NCBI GenBank assembly: GCA_002483265.1
Contig: DLHO01000018.1
Span: forward strand, 151,374-215,373
Length of the DNA stretch: 64,000 nucleotides
Source: Flavobacteriales bacterium UBA7666
Lineage (GTDB): Bacteria; Bacteroidota; Bacteroidia; Flavobacteriales_D; Crocinitomicaceae
Direction of reading: 5' to 3'
In this document: positions 44,983 to 53,627 of the stretch, in pieces
Layout: every line of letters starts with the position of its first letter
Position numbering within the stretch: position 1 is the first letter of the stretch
Made by a program: the position numbers and the translations under genes
Notes under the pieces: model-generated
The model's database searches: none
Seen by the model: the letters and a program-made list of their open reading frames with translations, nothing else
What the model was told of the DNA's origin: nothing

Positions 44983-45796
44983 CTTTTTCTTTTTGTTTAT
45001 CATTCTGATCCTTCCACATGTGGGATTTAGTCAGCAAACATGGAAGGAACTTTGGCGTTTGGATTTGGACTCTACGGCAATCTGGGATATTGATCCCATG
45101 CATCAAAGCATTATTTATCAGAATCAAAACATTCAGAAGCGCGATGCGAAAGGTCAGATCATGTTGCAGGAAAGCATTAAATCGCTCGGAAACATCCAAA
45201 AGATCGATGCTCAAAACCCACTAAAAATCGCGCTGTTTTCAGAAGATCAACAAAGCATTTGTTTTTTGGACAATGCGCTGGCTTTACAAAATGACTGCAT
45301 TTATTTAAGTGATCTGAACATCAGTCTTGCTGCAAGTATGAGTGCATCCATTCAAACGGATCGCATTTGGATCTACGACGAACCGAATTCACAAATAGAA
45401 CTGATTACACTCCGCAGCAATCAGGGGCAATTGATACAAAACGTAAAAGGATTACTAAACATGAAGTCCATCGTCAATATCCAGGAAATTGATAACCGCT
45501 TGTATTTATTTGATGAAGAAAATCAGGTTGCCTGGTTCGATCAATTCGGAAACTTTATTGATGTGGCTACGCTAACTCCTCACAAACCCATTTACCCGAT
45601 ACAAGATTATTTTTTAATTGCTGAGGGCAAAAACATTCAGACTGTTAATATCGATTCCGAATTCGTTTCATTTTTCTTTGCAGGAGATGCTCTGCTTGAT
45701 TCAAAAGTTCTAAAGATGGAGGTTTCAGGCGACCGTTTGTATATTCAGACGCAGAAAATGCTGTATTGCTATAAGATTCTTCCGCCAACGAATTAA
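44975..45796 (+). CDS. Secreted hypothetical protein coupled to GH3 gene
   Basis: A 273-residue protein with a signal peptide ending near residue 20 (HVGFSQ). Repeated short motifs (HQSIIYQNQNIQKRDAKG, DNRLYLFDEENQVAWFD, GDRLYIQTQKMLYCY) suggest a beta-propeller. The eight-base overlap with the GH3 gene suggests a joint function. Confidence 0.78.
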   Translation: MYNFFFLFIILILPHVGFSQQTWKELWRLDLDSTAIWDIDPMHQSIIYQNQNIQKRDAKGQIMLQESIKSLGNIQKIDAQNPLKIALFSEDQQSICFLDNALALQNDCIYLSDLNISLAASMSASIQTDRIWIYDEPNSQIELITLRSNQGQLIQNVKGLLNMKSIVNIQEIDNRLYLFDEENQVAWFDQFGNFIDVATLTPHKPIYPIQDYFLIAEGKNIQTVNIDSEFVSFFFAGDALLDSKVLKMEVSGDRLYIQTQKMLYCYKILPPTN

Positions 45797-45798
45797 TT

Positions 45799-45905
45799 AA
45801 AAATTGAGAATTGACAATTGAAAAGAGCTTCGCTGAACCCCACTTCTATCGAAAGTAATGCTTTCTCTCCTTTTCAATTTTACATTTTACATTCTCAATT
45901 TTTCA
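45799..45905. repeat. AT-rich imperfect inverted repeat
   Basis: The left part (45799-45827) holds AATTGAGAATTGACAATTGA and the right part (45866-45905) CTTTTCAATTTTACATTT then ATTCTCAATTTTT; the two pair over most of their length. The AATTGAGAATTGAAAA motif also occurs near 5687 and 16035. Confidence 0.65.
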
Positions 45906-46014
45906 ATCCACCATGTCAATTCGGGTAAATACACAGCAGTAATTATTTTTTGAACAAAGGGCGGTTTATGTAGGCAGATTTTGTAATTTAGTCACCCCGA
46001 AAAACTCATAAATT

Positions 46015-46629
46015 ATGCATATTGCAGTAGCTGGAAATATAGGTTCTGGAAAGACAACCCTGACACAAATGTTGGCAAAACATTACAACTGGGAAACTCA
46101 TTTTGAGGATGTTGAATTAAACCCATACCTAAATGATTTCTATGAAGATATGCAACGTTGGTCTTTCAATCTACAGATTTACTATTTGAATTCTCGTTTC
46201 ACACAGATTCAGGAGATCCAGAATAGTACAACTCATGTTATTCAGGACAGAACAATTTATGAGGATGCATTCATTTTTGCACCGAATCTTCATTCCATGG
46301 GTTTGATGACTACACGTGATTTTGAAAACTACTTTTCATTATTCAACCTGATGGATTCATTCGTTTCCGCACCGGATCTATTAATTTACTTAAGAGCTTC
46401 GGTTCCTACTTTGGTTAATCAGATTCAACAACGTGGAAGAGAATACGAAGAAAGTATTCGTTTGGATTACTTAAAACGCTTGAATGAGCGTTATGAAGCT
46501 TGGATTTCTACGTATGACAACGGAAAATTATTGATTATTGATGTTGACAACAATCGTTTCCCGGAAAATCAGGAAGATTTAGGAAAGATCATTCAATCAA
46601 TTGATGCTGAAATAAACGGATTATTCTAA
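46015..46629 (+). CDS. Deoxynucleoside kinase
   Basis: A 204-residue kinase of the dNK (dGK/dAK/dCK) family. P-loop GNIGSGKTTL lies at 7-16, the DRTIYED motif carries the catalytic acid region, and QQRGREYEESI is the Arg-rich lid. It phosphorylates deoxynucleosides for salvage; specificity cannot be read reliably. Its last nine bases overlap the convergent HEAT-like gene. Confidence 0.92.
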   Translation: MHIAVAGNIGSGKTTLTQMLAKHYNWETHFEDVELNPYLNDFYEDMQRWSFNLQIYYLNSRFTQIQEIQNSTTHVIQDRTIYEDAFIFAPNLHSMGLMTTRDFENYFSLFNLMDSFVSAPDLLIYLRASVPTLVNQIQQRGREYEESIRLDYLKRLNERYEAWISTYDNGKLLIIDVDNNRFPENQEDLGKIIQSIDAEINGLF

Positions 46630-47199
46630 GAATAAATCCTCTGTTCCGTCTAGTTCTGAGAAATCTTTCAAAAGCATAGCCAAATCGGTTAAGATTGCGT
46701 CCTTCTGGTCATCTCTGTGTTCCATCTGTCCAAAATATTCGGTCAATAATAACTGTGCCTCTAAAATTGCTGATTCAGGTGCAATGGTTTCAAAATTCTC
46801 AATGAGTGTAATTGCCTCCAATGCGTCCAAAAAGTCACCTTCAATTCCAAACAACACGAAATCTGCCAGGTAATCAGAGAAATCCAGTTTGGAATTCCAG
46901 AAAGTCGTTACCAATTTTCTTCTTAAATGAACATTCTCCGAATTATTAAACGCCCCCATTAAGGGTTCAATCGCTGAAGTATCTTTTAAACTTTGAAACA
47001 AGTCCATAACCAGCGCCTCATTTTCTGCCGACAAACCGGATCTCCAAACTTCAATGATGGGTTCAATCACTGATGAATGACCGTGAACTGCAAATGCTTT
47101 GATTGCACTTGCTATCTTCAACTCGTCTTTGCTTTGCAAATCACTCAATAGTGCGTTGATCTTTAACTTATCCTGTTTATTCAAATTGCTTTTCGACAC
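46621..47199 (-). CDS. HEAT-like repeat protein
   Basis: A 192-residue acidic, all-helical protein with HEAT-type units (IASAIKAFAVHGHSSVIEPI, AIEPLMGAFNNSENVHLRRK). It has no signal peptide, so it is cytoplasmic, probably a protein-binding scaffold. It has its own -7 element at 47216-47223, sharing a 49-bp divergent region with the next lipoprotein gene. Confidence 0.8.
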   Translation of the reverse strand: MSKSNLNKQDKLKINALLSDLQSKDELKIASAIKAFAVHGHSSVIEPIIEVWRSGLSAENEALVMDLFQSLKDTSAIEPLMGAFNNSENVHLRRKLVTTFWNSKLDFSDYLADFVLFGIEGDFLDALEAITLIENFETIAPESAILEAQLLLTEYFGQMEHRDDQKDAILTDLAMLLKDFSELDGTEDLFLE

Positions 47200-47215
47200 C
47201 TGATTATTTTTTTTA

Positions 47216-47223
47216 CAAAAGTA
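47216..47223 (-). promoter_or_regulatory. -7 promoter element for the HEAT-like gene
   Basis: TACTTTTG on the minus strand, exact match, 16 bases before the ATG. Confidence 0.55.
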
Positions 47224-47234
47224 CGAAATACCAC

Positions 47235-47242
47235 TATCTTTG
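47235..47242 (+). promoter_or_regulatory. -7 promoter element for the binding-protein-like lipoprotein
   Basis: TATCTTTG, exact match, ending six bases before the ATG at 47249, so the mRNA would be nearly leaderless. It covers the TTG at 47240 and excludes that as the start. Confidence 0.6.
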
Positions 47243-47248
47243 ATCCAT

Positions 47249-48106
47249 ATGAATTGGAAGATTTATGTCCTTTTTTCAGGACTCTTTATTGGCCTTAATT
47301 CCTGTGTTTTAGACCAGGCCAAACCCAGTGTACATGAAAAAGTGGTTGTATACACTGATTTCTACTGTCCGGCGGATAGTTTGATTATTCAAGAATTTGA
47401 GCAATCCAAAAAGATTTCTGTTCAGATCGTTTATCAAACCAAAGACGAAATTGCAAAGTCCATTCAAAAGAATAAATTCAATACCGGAATTGATGTTCTT
47501 TTACTGTCTTCTGACAGCTTGAGAGAAAATTTGTACAATCAAAGTCTATTCAGTCAATTAAGAGATCGAAGTTTTTTTAGAAATATGGATCGGCAATTCA
47601 ATAACAATCACGGTTTTTGGGTTCCTGTCTGCCATGATCCGCTTATTTTAATCACCGAAAAAGATTCGAGTTCGAATTGCGCGACACTGAATTGGGATAA
47701 ATTCAAAAAAGACAGTATTCATCCTAAAATCACCATCGAATCGAACTTGAATTCATACGTAATGAAAATGGGGAAAACAGAGAAGTTCGCAACCATTGCA
47801 AGCGGTAAAAATCCGGTTAATCCAAAGTACAAGATCTCTACTTTAAGTCAAATTGCTGAACTTTCAAAAAGAGATGCTCATTTTGAACAATCGAAATGTC
47901 TTTATTATTTGGTCGAAAACCAGCGATTCATGACAAATTTCACCAGTGTGAGTCTCTATAAATACAGCAGAAATAAAGTGGCTTCACAACAATTTGTGGC
48001 GTTTTACTGCCGATTTCAGCATCAGATTGCTTCCAACAGAAATCAGCTTTCAACTTTCAAAACAATTCAACCTAATTTTTTGATTCGAACCCTTGAGATT
48101 CATTAG
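47249..48106 (+). CDS. Periplasmic binding-protein-like lipoprotein
   Basis: A 285-residue lipoprotein (lipobox LNSC, Cys at about residue 19). The start VVVYTDFYCPADSLIIQEFE and the strand TGIDVLLLSSDSL resemble iron- or anion-type extracellular solute-binding proteins (class II, FbpA-like). It is slightly shorter than usual binding proteins and no transporter permease or ATPase lies near. Substrate unknown. Confidence 0.75.
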   Translation: MNWKIYVLFSGLFIGLNSCVLDQAKPSVHEKVVVYTDFYCPADSLIIQEFEQSKKISVQIVYQTKDEIAKSIQKNKFNTGIDVLLLSSDSLRENLYNQSLFSQLRDRSFFRNMDRQFNNNHGFWVPVCHDPLILITEKDSSSNCATLNWDKFKKDSIHPKITIESNLNSYVMKMGKTEKFATIASGKNPVNPKYKISTLSQIAELSKRDAHFEQSKCLYYLVENQRFMTNFTSVSLYKYSRNKVASQQFVAFYCRFQHQIASNRNQLSTFKTIQPNFLIRTLEIH

Positions 48107-48195
48107 TTTTTGCTAAGTGACTTAAAATTAATTTGTTAAATTTTAAAGAGTATTTTAAATTTACCTTACATTTAGTCAAACTTATCGCTACTATT

Positions 48196-48664
48196 ATGAA
48201 TTCTACCGTGCTAATTAATACGGATCGAATACTACTAAACCCAGATAACCGCAAACAAGCCTTCGGATTACTTGTCGTCTCTTATCTATTAGTGAGCTCT
48301 GTTTTTGTGCTGCTTTCGATCCAAATGACCAATCATTTTTCAATTCCCTTAGCAACTACAGTTGGTTTAGCAATTATTTTTACCATTTGGGTGAAGATGA
48401 TTCGGGTCAGTCTAGCAACGGGATACATTAAAAATGATGTTGTAATCCTTAAATTACTTTCTGAACGCTCTTTTGTACTGGAATTTATCTGTATTAAAAA
48501 AGCGCGTTCAATCTCCCTTTTGGGGCTATCCGTCACCTTCTTAAAATTTAAATTTGATGGGATTGAGTACCACACGATTTTATGTGGAAAACCCATGCAA
48601 GGAGGCACCATTGAAACAGTTCTGAAAGCACATAAAAGGGCTTACAAAGAGAATTTCAAAAAAG

Positions 48665-48675
<11 letters not shown>
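48196..48675 (+). CDS. Hypothetical membrane protein
   Basis: A 159-residue protein with two adjacent hydrophobic helices (about 20-42 and 48-66) and a basic C-terminal domain (KAHKRAYKENFKK). I start at ATG 48196; the frame is open to a TTG at 48133 but the extra residues are unlikely. The 3' end overlaps by ~11 bases the 3' end of rnpB on the other strand, so its last codons lie opposite the rnpB terminator region. No family recognised. Confidence 0.7.
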
Positions 48676-49065
<390 letters not shown>

Positions 49066-49071
49066 TTACCG

Positions 49072-49079
49072 CGAAATTA
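49072..49079 (-). promoter_or_regulatory. Candidate -7 element for rnpB
   Basis: TAATTTCG on the minus strand is one base off TAnnTTTG and would place the transcript start at about 49065, the outer end of P1. Confidence 0.4.
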
Positions 49080-49082
49080 CGG

Positions 49083-50165
49083 TTATTTAATGAATTTTAC
49101 AGATGTATAGCCGTTTGGAAACAAAACAACTAATGAATAAGAGCCGGAAGCCAACTCAGAAACATCGATAGCCTGATCCTTTGAGGACCCGGAAACCTGC
49201 TTCCAAATTCTTCCTGACTGATCTACAATAAAGAAGTTTTCAGCCAATTCCTGTGTTGAAACATGCAATTCATTGACAACAGGATTCGGGTAAAATGAAA
49301 CCTTCAGTTCACTTTCAACTAAGCCCAAACCATTAAAATTATCTCTATACTCAATTGCAGTTACTGTTTCATTTCCTCCTATTTCATTGGTGCGAATTTT
49401 CATTACTGCTTCTTTATCTGAAGTAGATCTCCACTCATACTCATGTGTTAGGGGAACTGGAATCGGGATCCAAAGACTAAAGCCCTGAACTGTTATATAG
49501 ATCGAATCAAATTCATCAATGATGTGATGAATTCGCAATGCATCAAACTGACCATAAGGCGTTTTTACCGTGCCCCAACCATCAACATTAGTAACACGAT
49601 GACGGTGTTGTCTCCATTTCGCATCATAAATCGGATTTAAATCCAGGTTGGTATATCCACGGGATTCATAATTGTTTCCATAAGTCATTGGAAGTGCATA
49701 GCGTGTTTCGATCGTATCTGAACGGAAACCCAAACCTTGTCCGCTACTAACTAATTCATATCCAATAGAGGTAATTGCATTACTCGTATTCTTCGTAAAT
49801 GCATTCAACTCATCAATTGATATCGGCAAAAAAGAAGATGCCTGATCTAATGGCAAATCAGTAGTTGAATTAAAATAAGTTGCTTTGTATGGAACCGGAG
49901 CAAAACTTCCAAATAATATCGGTGAAGTTCCGGATGCCTGACTCATTGGACGCGTAATCAAACTTCGTTGATCCTGAGGAATCATTGCTGAGAAATCCCA
50001 AGTATGATTTGCTCCTGTTGTTGCATAATCAATTGTTGGGTCTGTGAGCGTACTAAAAATATACGATTGATTTGAACCTGCAAAATGCTGATCTGTTAAG
50101 GTGATTTGACCAAAAGAAATCGTGCTTAATGCAAGCAACGGAAGTAGTAAACATTTCATTTTCAA
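49083..50165 (-). CDS. T9SS type A sorting domain-containing secreted protein
   Basis: A 360-residue exported protein: signal peptide to about residue 19, an unassigned beta-rich body, and a C-terminal type IX sorting domain (about 285-360: VSFYPNPVVNELHVST, FFIVDQSGRIWKQV, LASGSYSLVVLF). The protein should be moved to the cell surface by the gliding/PorSS machinery. It lies 35 bases after the anti-sigma/barrel gene, at the end of a sigma-factor operon and directly before rnpB. Confidence 0.9.
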   Translation of the reverse strand: MKMKCLLLPLLALSTISFGQITLTDQHFAGSNQSYIFSTLTDPTIDYATTGANHTWDFSAMIPQDQRSLITRPMSQASGTSPILFGSFAPVPYKATYFNSTTDLPLDQASSFLPISIDELNAFTKNTSNAITSIGYELVSSGQGLGFRSDTIETRYALPMTYGNNYESRGYTNLDLNPIYDAKWRQHRHRVTNVDGWGTVKTPYGQFDALRIHHIIDEFDSIYITVQGFSLWIPIPVPLTHEYEWRSTSDKEAVMKIRTNEIGGNETVTAIEYRDNFNGLGLVESELKVSFYPNPVVNELHVSTQELAENFFIVDQSGRIWKQVSGSSKDQAIDVSELASGSYSLVVLFPNGYTSVKFIK

Positions 50166-50200
50166 AGTAGTTTCGACAAATATATGAATACTTATTGAAC

Positions 50201-51448
50201 TTATTTAGACAATCTTGTTCTTAAGACAATTTGACCATTTACAGGAAGTCCTGTTGATTTACCAAGGTAGTAATCTGTATGGAATGGACGCAAGATATCT
50301 GCATTCACTTTCGCTCCGACACTCCATCTTGAAGTGAAGTTATAATAGTATTGAAAGCCAAATTCCATAGTAAGTGAATTGGAATGCTCTACTTTACCGG
50401 TAAAAGAACCTTGACGTTGAATAACTTGATTTTCTGTGATTTGTTCTTTTCCATGAATGAACAATTGCACACCCGGAACCACACCGACAGAAATCTCTGA
50501 GCGTCTGAAAGTATAACCGAATCTCAAGGGAACTTCCAATGAATAAAGTTGCTTAACAGAAACCGTTCTGACAATATTCGGAGAGAAGTTTGTTTCGCGG
50601 TACTCTAATCCGCCAAAACCTTCCATTCGTGCTTGTAAACCGAAACTTACAAAAGCATTATCAATTCGTTTGGTGTAACCTGCGCCTAGTACGGCTCCAC
50701 CAACTGCGTTTCGTTTCTGGTTTGGTGACAAATACGGCGATTGACCAACTGTAGGTCCCAATTCCAAATACCACTCATTGGATTCATTGGATCGTTTCTT
50801 TGGCAATGGAACGACATCCTCATGAGGAACGCTTTCGTATCGAGCTTCTAAGTTGAGAGAGTCAAGATCAGAAAGAGAAACAGATGGAGGAGCAAAAACA
50901 GAAGGAGGATCTAATGCTACAGTGCTGTTTTCCGGATTATCTATGATTCTATTTCCATCCATTGGATTTTGTGGTGCTTCTTCAACTAAAGGCGCATCTT
51001 TTTTGTTGTCCAATCTCTGGTTAGGTATTTGTTTTTTCTGTGTTCTGAATGTTGTTTTGATTTGTTGCTTATTCGGTGTTGTTTCAGATATATGCGTTTC
51101 AGATGCAGTTGCATTTTCAGCGATTACAGGAGCAGAATCAGAGTGAGAAACAGAATTAGGATTCAAATTGGATTTTTGATCGTTTTGGATTAAATGAGAG
51201 TTCTGCTCCAGGCGATCAATTTGCACCGGATTTGGTGGATAGAACAATATTACTCCAAATAAAACAGCGGTAGCAGCCAAAGGAATCCAATAGAATCCAC
51301 GTTTCTTGGTTTTCTCTGCAGGCAACATTGCTTCCATTTCAGACCAGAATTCGGGAACAAAAAGCGCTTCCGGTCCTTCAGAGGCATGTGTATCTCTGAA
51401 CAACTGATCCAGCTCTTCGTCGCTGATATGTCGGTCTGAATATCTCAT
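50201..51448 (-). CDS. Putative anti-sigma factor fused to an outer-membrane-type barrel domain
   Basis: A 415-residue protein with an unusual order of parts: a cytoplasmic N-terminus resembling the start of ECF anti-sigma factors (ISDEELDQLFRDTHASEG, residues 8-25), one membrane helix (about 69-88), a ~130-residue Ser/Pro/Asn-rich linker, and a C-terminal region (about 215-415) with beta-barrel patterns (GGAVLGAGYTKRID, FVSFGLQARMEGFGG, VPLRFGYTF). Its start overlaps the sigma-factor stop by four bases, as in sigma/anti-sigma pairs. If both parts fold as expected the protein would span both membranes. The sigma-inhibiting role is inferred from position and N-terminus. Confidence 0.78.
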   Translation of the reverse strand: MRYSDRHISDEELDQLFRDTHASEGPEALFVPEFWSEMEAMLPAEKTKKRGFYWIPLAATAVLFGVILFYPPNPVQIDRLEQNSHLIQNDQKSNLNPNSVSHSDSAPVIAENATASETHISETTPNKQQIKTTFRTQKKQIPNQRLDNKKDAPLVEEAPQNPMDGNRIIDNPENSTVALDPPSVFAPPSVSLSDLDSLNLEARYESVPHEDVVPLPKKRSNESNEWYLELGPTVGQSPYLSPNQKRNAVGGAVLGAGYTKRIDNAFVSFGLQARMEGFGGLEYRETNFSPNIVRTVSVKQLYSLEVPLRFGYTFRRSEISVGVVPGVQLFIHGKEQITENQVIQRQGSFTGKVEHSNSLTMEFGFQYYYNFTSRWSVGAKVNADILRPFHTDYYLGKSTGLPVNGQIVLRTRLSK

Positions 51449-52020
51449 ATTACAAAGCGTTTTTCAAATCTATTCTCCATCAATTCCAATCTTTCTCTTA
51501 GCAGTTTTCGTGCCGTAGAAAGATGCCATTTGGAGGTTCCTTCCGAAATTTCGAGTAAATCTCCAATTTCTTTGTGATTATATCCGTCAATTATATACAA
51601 GGTAAAAACGTGTGCCGAAATAGGAGGAATTGTTTTAAGCAGGTCTAGAATTTCTTGATAATTCAATTCAAGAGCTCCTAAATTTTCAACCTTCTCAGCA
51701 GCATTAGCTAATTCCGCTTCTGTTTCTTTCGCTACAATTACCTGATTGTGATTTTTATTTTTTCGATATTCATCAATCAGCGTATTTACAATAATTCGTT
51801 TTGCCCAAGCTGCAAAGTTCAACTCATCTAAATCCACATTCTGCAAGCCATTTACAATCTTCAAAAAACCATTATTCAACGCATGTCTTGCATCTTCATG
51901 ATTTGAATAATAGCGCATGCACAGGCGAATAAACTGCCTATAGCAATACTCATAGAGCACTTTTTGCGAGCGTCTATCGTTCTCAGCGGACCCCAACAAT
52001 ATCTGTTTGGTTACTTGCAT
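51445..52020 (-). CDS. ECF-type RNA polymerase sigma factor
   Basis: A 191-residue sigma-70 family factor. Region 2 is at about 20-90 (CYRQFIRLCMRYYSNHEDA, WAKRIIVNTLIDEYRK) and region 4 at about 125-180 (FTLYIIDGYNHKEIGDLLEISEGTSKWHL, helix-turn-helix). The linked barrel/anti-sigma-like gene and the T9SS gene are on the same strand, so the regulon probably includes its own operon. Confidence 0.93.
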   Translation of the reverse strand: MQVTKQILLGSAENDRRSQKVLYEYCYRQFIRLCMRYYSNHEDARHALNNGFLKIVNGLQNVDLDELNFAAWAKRIIVNTLIDEYRKNKNHNQVIVAKETEAELANAAEKVENLGALELNYQEILDLLKTIPPISAHVFTLYIIDGYNHKEIGDLLEISEGTSKWHLSTARKLLRERLELMENRFEKRFVI

Positions 52021-52127
52021 TTACTTGGGTTCAAAATTGTTCATTAACAAGTCAAAATGTTGAAAGTTGAATCTTGCTTTTTACACATAACGTCCTATCT
52101 TTACATTTGGTTGGAAATTAAGTAAAA

Positions 52128-52640
52128 ATGTTGACATTAAATCTTATTCGGCACGCAAAAACCCAGCAAATATCGCTAACCGGGAAGGATTATGATCGTG
52201 AACTTCTAGATAAAGGGATCTCGCAAGCAAACGTACTTGGCAACTATTTACAAGCACATCATATCTCACTCGGAAAGATTATTTGCTCGAGCGCTGCCAG
52301 AACACAGCAAACGAGATCCATTCTTTGCCAGCACCTGACAGTAACAGAACGCTGCAACTTTGAATTGACCAAAAAACTGTATGAAGCTTTTCATACGGAA
52401 ATAGTAGATGTGATTCAAACACTTGGAAAAGGAGAGCCTATTGTTAGCATTGTGGCGCATAACGAAGGAATTTCTCACTTGGCGAGTTATCTTTCGGGAG
52501 AAAACATTCATCTCCGCACTTCTGAAATGATCTCACTAGCCATTCCTTTCGAATCGTGGGATTATTTAAGTGAGGGAATTGCCGGAATTATTTTTCAGTA
52601 TCGTCCTGCCGTTTTTCTTCCTCATCCGATTGTTTCCTAG
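52128..52640 (+). CDS. SixA-like histidine phosphatase
   Basis: A 170-residue phosphoglycerate-mutase-fold phosphatase. The RHG-type motif is LIRHAKT (His8) and the second His is in IVAHNEG (about 108). Short length and the SixA-like ARTQQTRSILCQ segment place it among phosphohistidine phosphatases; substrate unproven. The last 53 bases overlap the convergent rhomboid gene. Confidence 0.88.
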   Translation: MLTLNLIRHAKTQQISLTGKDYDRELLDKGISQANVLGNYLQAHHISLGKIICSSAARTQQTRSILCQHLTVTERCNFELTKKLYEAFHTEIVDVIQTLGKGEPIVSIVAHNEGISHLASYLSGENIHLRTSEMISLAIPFESWDYLSEGIAGIIFQYRPAVFLPHPIVS

Positions 52641-53427
52641 TTGGATTTACGTGATAGATGATTTGTATCGGGGGATGAGGTCCATGTAAGGCTTCCTGTT
52701 CACGGTACAATTGTTCCAAATACTGTCTGTGTGCAATTTCTTCCTGATTTCTTCTCCACATTCCTTCCAGATCAGGTGGTTCAATTCCCAGTTCCTTTTC
52801 AACTTCGTATTGGTATTTAGGTCTTACCGGTCCGTGCTTTCTAAATGCAACTGCCAGACCTGCTCCAACAATGAATCCACCGAAATGACCTTCCCATGAA
52901 ATCGAAGGTTCTATCGGGAAAATTCCCCAGATCATACTTCCGTATACAAAAATGACCGCTAGTGAAAGACCTTGCAATGCTCTTATCCTTCTAAAGAATC
53001 CGGAAATAAACAGGAATCCGAAAAGTGCATAAATAACACCGCTCATTCCAATATGATAAGCTCCGTTATCCTGCGCAATCCACCAAACAATTAAACCGGT
53101 TCCAAACCAGGAGATCAAAAACACTTTTAATGCAATCTCCCGATAATAATAAATCACTGCAGCCAAAAGCAGGAAGGTTGGAAGTGAATTATTCAAAATA
53201 TGCTTCACGCTGGATGGATCATGCAATAATGGCATGAAAAACAGTCCTTTCCAACTACTCCACTGCCGCGGACGAATTCCCCATTGGATAAAATCACCAC
53301 CACCGTGAGTTGTTTCCAGAAGCCAGATTGCCCAACAAAGAAGCAACAAAAGCAACGGATAAATCAACGCTTCAGCAGCGCTTCCATCAGAAGCAGTGCT
53401 TCTTCTTATTTTATTTTGTGTTCTCAC
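52588..53427 (-). CDS. Rhomboid-family intramembrane serine protease
   Basis: A 279-residue membrane protease with six predicted helices. The catalytic Ser is in HIGMSGVIYALFGF (GxSG, near 130) and the His in WEGHFGGFIVGAG (near 180). A ~75-residue polar cytoplasmic tail (EGMWRRNQEEIAHRQYLEQL) follows the last helix. Substrates unknown. The 3' end, encoding a charged tail, overlaps the SixA-like gene by 53 bases. Confidence 0.92.
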   Translation of the reverse strand: MRTQNKIRRSTASDGSAAEALIYPLLLLLLCWAIWLLETTHGGGDFIQWGIRPRQWSSWKGLFFMPLLHDPSSVKHILNNSLPTFLLLAAVIYYYREIALKVFLISWFGTGLIVWWIAQDNGAYHIGMSGVIYALFGFLFISGFFRRIRALQGLSLAVIFVYGSMIWGIFPIEPSISWEGHFGGFIVGAGLAVAFRKHGPVRPKYQYEVEKELGIEPPDLEGMWRRNQEEIAHRQYLEQLYREQEALHGPHPPIQIIYHVNPTRKQSDEEEKRQDDTEK

Positions 53428-53479
53428 GACGGCCGCCCGTCAAAAAGCAAACCGAAAACAAAAGTCTGACAGAATGGCA

Positions 53480-53615
53480 TTTAGCCTAATTCCTAATTAA
53501 AAAGATTCAAAAAGTTCAAAGGGTTTAATAGTTCAATCATTCGTAATTCGTATCCCGATAGCTATTGGGACGTAATTCGTAATTAGGAATTCGGCATTCG
53601 TAATTCCTTAATTAG
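53480..53615. repeat. Intergenic ATTCGTAATT repeats and TCCCGATAGC hairpin
   Basis: Several copies of ATTCGTAATT in both orientations (about 53538-53610) surround the hairpin TCCCGATAGCTATTGGGA at 53553-53570, the same hairpin type as at 10852-10870. Confidence 0.6.
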
Positions 53616-53627
53616 TAACTTAGAACG

